From the NCBI GenBank assembly GCA_026418215.1, contig JAOABT010000072.1:1-7306 (forward strand): DNA of 7,306 nucleotides, read 5' to 3'. Under the pieces are notes generated by a model. The model did no database searches, was not told where the DNA came from, and saw only the letters and a program-made list of their open reading frames with translations. Position numbers and translations under genes: made by a program. Numbering within the stretch: the stretch's first letter is position 1; each line of letters starts with the position of its first letter. Shown in pieces: positions 5,722-7,306 of the stretch. The stretch is from Clostridia bacterium (lineage in GTDB: Bacteria > Bacillota > Clostridia > DSM-8532).

Positions 5722-5755
5722 AAACCCGGCTTTAGGAGTCCGGGTTTTTATTTTG
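5722..5755 (+). terminator. Terminator of the hydrolase gene
   Basis: AAACCCGG (5722-5729) pairs perfectly with CCGGGTTT (5740-5747) around a 10-base loop and runs into TTTTTATTTT. It is a canonical intrinsic terminator, 56 bases after the hydrolase stop, separating it from the macroglobulin gene. Confidence 0.88.
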
Positions 5756-5781
5756 AAGGCTTCACTGAACGTCTATAAAAT
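5753..5781 (+). promoter_or_regulatory. Candidate promoter of the alpha-2-macroglobulin-like gene
   Basis: TTGAAG (5753-5758) and TAAAAT (5776-5781) are separated by 17 bases, with the -35 box in the T-tail of the preceding terminator. Transcription would start near 5788 and leave a leader of roughly 95 bases in which I see no strong hairpin. A lone TATGAT at 5796-5801 lacks a good -35 partner and is a weaker alternative. Confidence 0.5.
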
Positions 5782-5881
5782 ATTTGGAAAATGAGTATGA
5801 TAGAAGTAAACCAATCCCAAAGTATTCCGTCTAATCGGTTGTAAGCTAAACACCCACATTTGCCCAAGGAGGTAGCAAGTG

Positions 5882-7306
5882 ATGTTAAAGAAAGCAATTG
5901 CGTGTTTATTAATCCTCGTCATGGGAGTTTCGGTCATGTGGTTCGCCAATCCCTTGGCACCTGCATTCGTAGCCTCAGCCGAAGCCTTTCAGAGCGGATT
6001 TTCGGTTGACCCCGAGAAAGAAGACGGCACTGGGGTTCTTCTTGACAGTGGTTTCTATGTAAAAAGCCAAAACAAGCTCTCGCTGGAAGTCTTAAAGGCT
6101 TCATTATGCTTCCGGGACGGGACCCCCTTCACACTCTCGGTCTTGAAGGACGGCCGCTTCTATGTCAAGCCGTCACAAAATTTAAAGCAAAATCAGGTCT
6201 ATTTTATTGATATTAAGACACAGGATGGAAGACTGGCATCCTTTGCCTTTCAAACCAAGCGCGATTTTGTGGTGCTGGGAAGTCTTCCTGATAAAATGTC
6301 TACCGGTGTTCCCGTTGATACCGGCATTGAGCTCTACTTCTCCTATTCCGATGTACAGGGCCTTGAAAAATCCTTTGAAATAAGCCCGAAGGTGGAGGGT
6401 CGTTTTGAGTACCACGGCTACGCAGCTGTATTTATTCCAAAAAAGCTCGTGGCGGGAACCCTTTACACCGTAACAGTAAAAAAGGGGCTTACAGCCGCCA
6501 AGGGTGCCGTTTCCTTAAAGGAAGACTACACCTTTGCCTTTGAGACCTCTCCTGACCCTAAGAGCACTGCTAGTCCCAGCTATGGCTCACTTTATCTCAA
6601 TTCCACCTGGATGGAGTTCGGAACAGGTGAAAAGCCCGTTATACCTTTTGACATCTACCTAAGTCATAATCCTTCATCTGTTGATGTGACCATGACGGTT
6701 TATCAGTTCAAGACCCTCGATGATTTCTTAAAGGCAATACGCCAGAAGGAAAAAGCACCGCTATGGGCACCTTGCGCACAAAGCAAGAATCAAATTGACA
6801 CCTCGGGGCTTACCAAAGTGTCTGAGTTCAAGCAAGGCTTTAACCTGCAGCAATGGCAGCAGCGCTATATGATGGCACCCGAGGCCCTAAAAGATGGCTT
6901 CTATCTCGTTGAGCTCTCCAGCGACAAGCTGACGGCTCAAGCCTTCATGCAGGTTTCAGACGTTTCTTCCTATTCGGTAAGCGATAAGACCAATACCCTG
7001 TTTTGGCTTAACGACCTGAAAACAGGCACCACCATTAAAGATGCTTCTATTCTGGACCTTAACAGCAATCAAAGCGCCACAACCGACGCTTCGGGTCTTG
7101 CAAAGCTTGCCAGAACCCCTAAAACCGGCCACGGTGAGAATATGACCCAGGATTTCTTCAAGGTCACCACTGCCGACGGTAAGGTGAGCCTTATCAATAC
7201 AGGTTACTCCTACGACGATAACCTCCCCTATACCCGATACAGTTTCAATGAAGGTGCTTACTGGAGGTACATGCAGACCGACAGAACCCTTTACAAGCCA
7301 TCTGAT
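5882..7306 (+). CDS. Secreted alpha-2-macroglobulin-like protein, N-terminal 475 residues (runs off the window)
   Basis: Bacterial alpha-2-macroglobulins are very large extracytoplasmic proteins thought to trap foreign proteases. The frame is open without a stop to the right edge. Residues 1-33 look like a Sec signal peptide (two lysines, hydrophobic core, possible cleavage after ASA at 31-33 or AEA at 33-35), with no lipobox. Residues about 36-125 form a weakly recognisable Ig-like domain. Residues 130-224 fit the Big_5 Ig-like pattern: TGVPVDTGIELYFS, then FEISP, FIPKKLVAGTLYTVTV and a closing FAFET. Residues about 235-360 and 366-440 look like macroglobulin domains, the latter with FWLNDLKTGTTIKDA and TDASGLAKL. 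WRYMQTDRTLYKPSD at 461-475 is the entrance of an MG2 domain. The thioester, if present, would lie far beyond the window. AAGGAGG at 5866-5872 stands 9 bases before ATG 5882; an adjacent in-frame GTG at 5879 is an equal alternative. Confidence 0.85.
   Translation, partial: MLKKAIACLLILVMGVSVMWFANPLAPAFVASAEAFQSGFSVDPEKEDGTGVLLDSGFYVKSQNKLSLEVLKASLCFRDGTPFTLSVLKDGRFYVKPSQNLKQNQVYFIDIKTQDGRLASFAFQTKRDFVVLGSLPDKMSTGVPVDTGIELYFSYSDVQGLEKSFEISPKVEGRFEYHGYAAVFIPKKLVAGTLYTVTVKKGLTAAKGAVSLKEDYTFAFETSPDPKSTASPSYGSLYLNSTWMEFGTGEKPVIPFDIYLSHNPSSVDVTMTVYQFKTLDDFLKAIRQKEKAPLWAPCAQSKNQIDTSGLTKVSEFKQGFNLQQWQQRYMMAPEALKDGFYLVELSSDKLTAQAFMQVSDVSSYSVSDKTNTLFWLNDLKTGTTIKDASILDLNSNQSATTDASGLAKLARTPKTGHGENMTQDFFKVTTADGKVSLINTGYSYDDNLPYTRYSFNEGAYWRYMQTDRTLYKPSD

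Noticed and set aside
1..7306. Mobile element, CRISPR array, tRNA, rRNA or prophage
   Set aside because: No transposase or integrase frame, no regularly spaced repeats, no cloverleaf or rRNA-like sequence was found on reading both strands.

Overview
The window reads as chromosomal DNA of a low-to-intermediate GC Bacillota, most likely a member of the Clostridia. The signs are strong AAGGAGG-type ribosome binding sites, sigma-A-like promoters with extended -10 elements, hairpin-plus-T-run terminators, and an amino-acid binding protein made as a lipoprotein (the usual arrangement in single-membrane bacteria) rather than a free periplasmic protein. This placement is an inference. No rRNA, tRNA, CRISPR, insertion sequence or phage feature was seen.

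Layout, left to right. (1) 1-285: a small orphan reading frame (26-208), possibly the tail of a gene starting outside the window, followed by a good terminator (254-285). (2) 334-2736: a complete polar amino-acid ABC importer operon on the + strand: promoter, lipoprotein binding protein (399-1187), intercistronic hairpins (1217-1281), membrane permease (1313-1963) and ATPase (1975-2736). The hairpin after the first gene fits the common need for more binding protein than membrane complex. (3) 2857-3867, minus strand: a two-helix potassium channel fused to an RCK (TrkA-N/TrkA-C) regulatory region, converging on the ABC operon. Its terminator hairpin encloses its own stop codon. (4) 3922-5755, plus strand: a TetR-family repressor gene (3981-4652) and an alpha/beta hydrolase gene (4754-5665). 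Each has its own promoter and, directly after the -10 box, one or two copies of the 16-bp palindrome RTGACT-N4-AGTCAY. (5) 5753 to the right edge: a promoter and the first 475 codons of a large secreted alpha-2-macroglobulin-like protein, cut off where its MG2-type domain begins.

The most informative signal is the three-copy palindrome. It gives a self-contained regulatory circuit readable from the sequence: a TetR repressor that probably represses itself through one operator and the neighbouring hydrolase through two abutting operators. The simplest model is that the hydrolase's substrate or product is the repressor's ligand, but nothing here identifies that compound. The transporter, potassium channel and alpha-2-macroglobulin gene show no obvious functional link to this pair.
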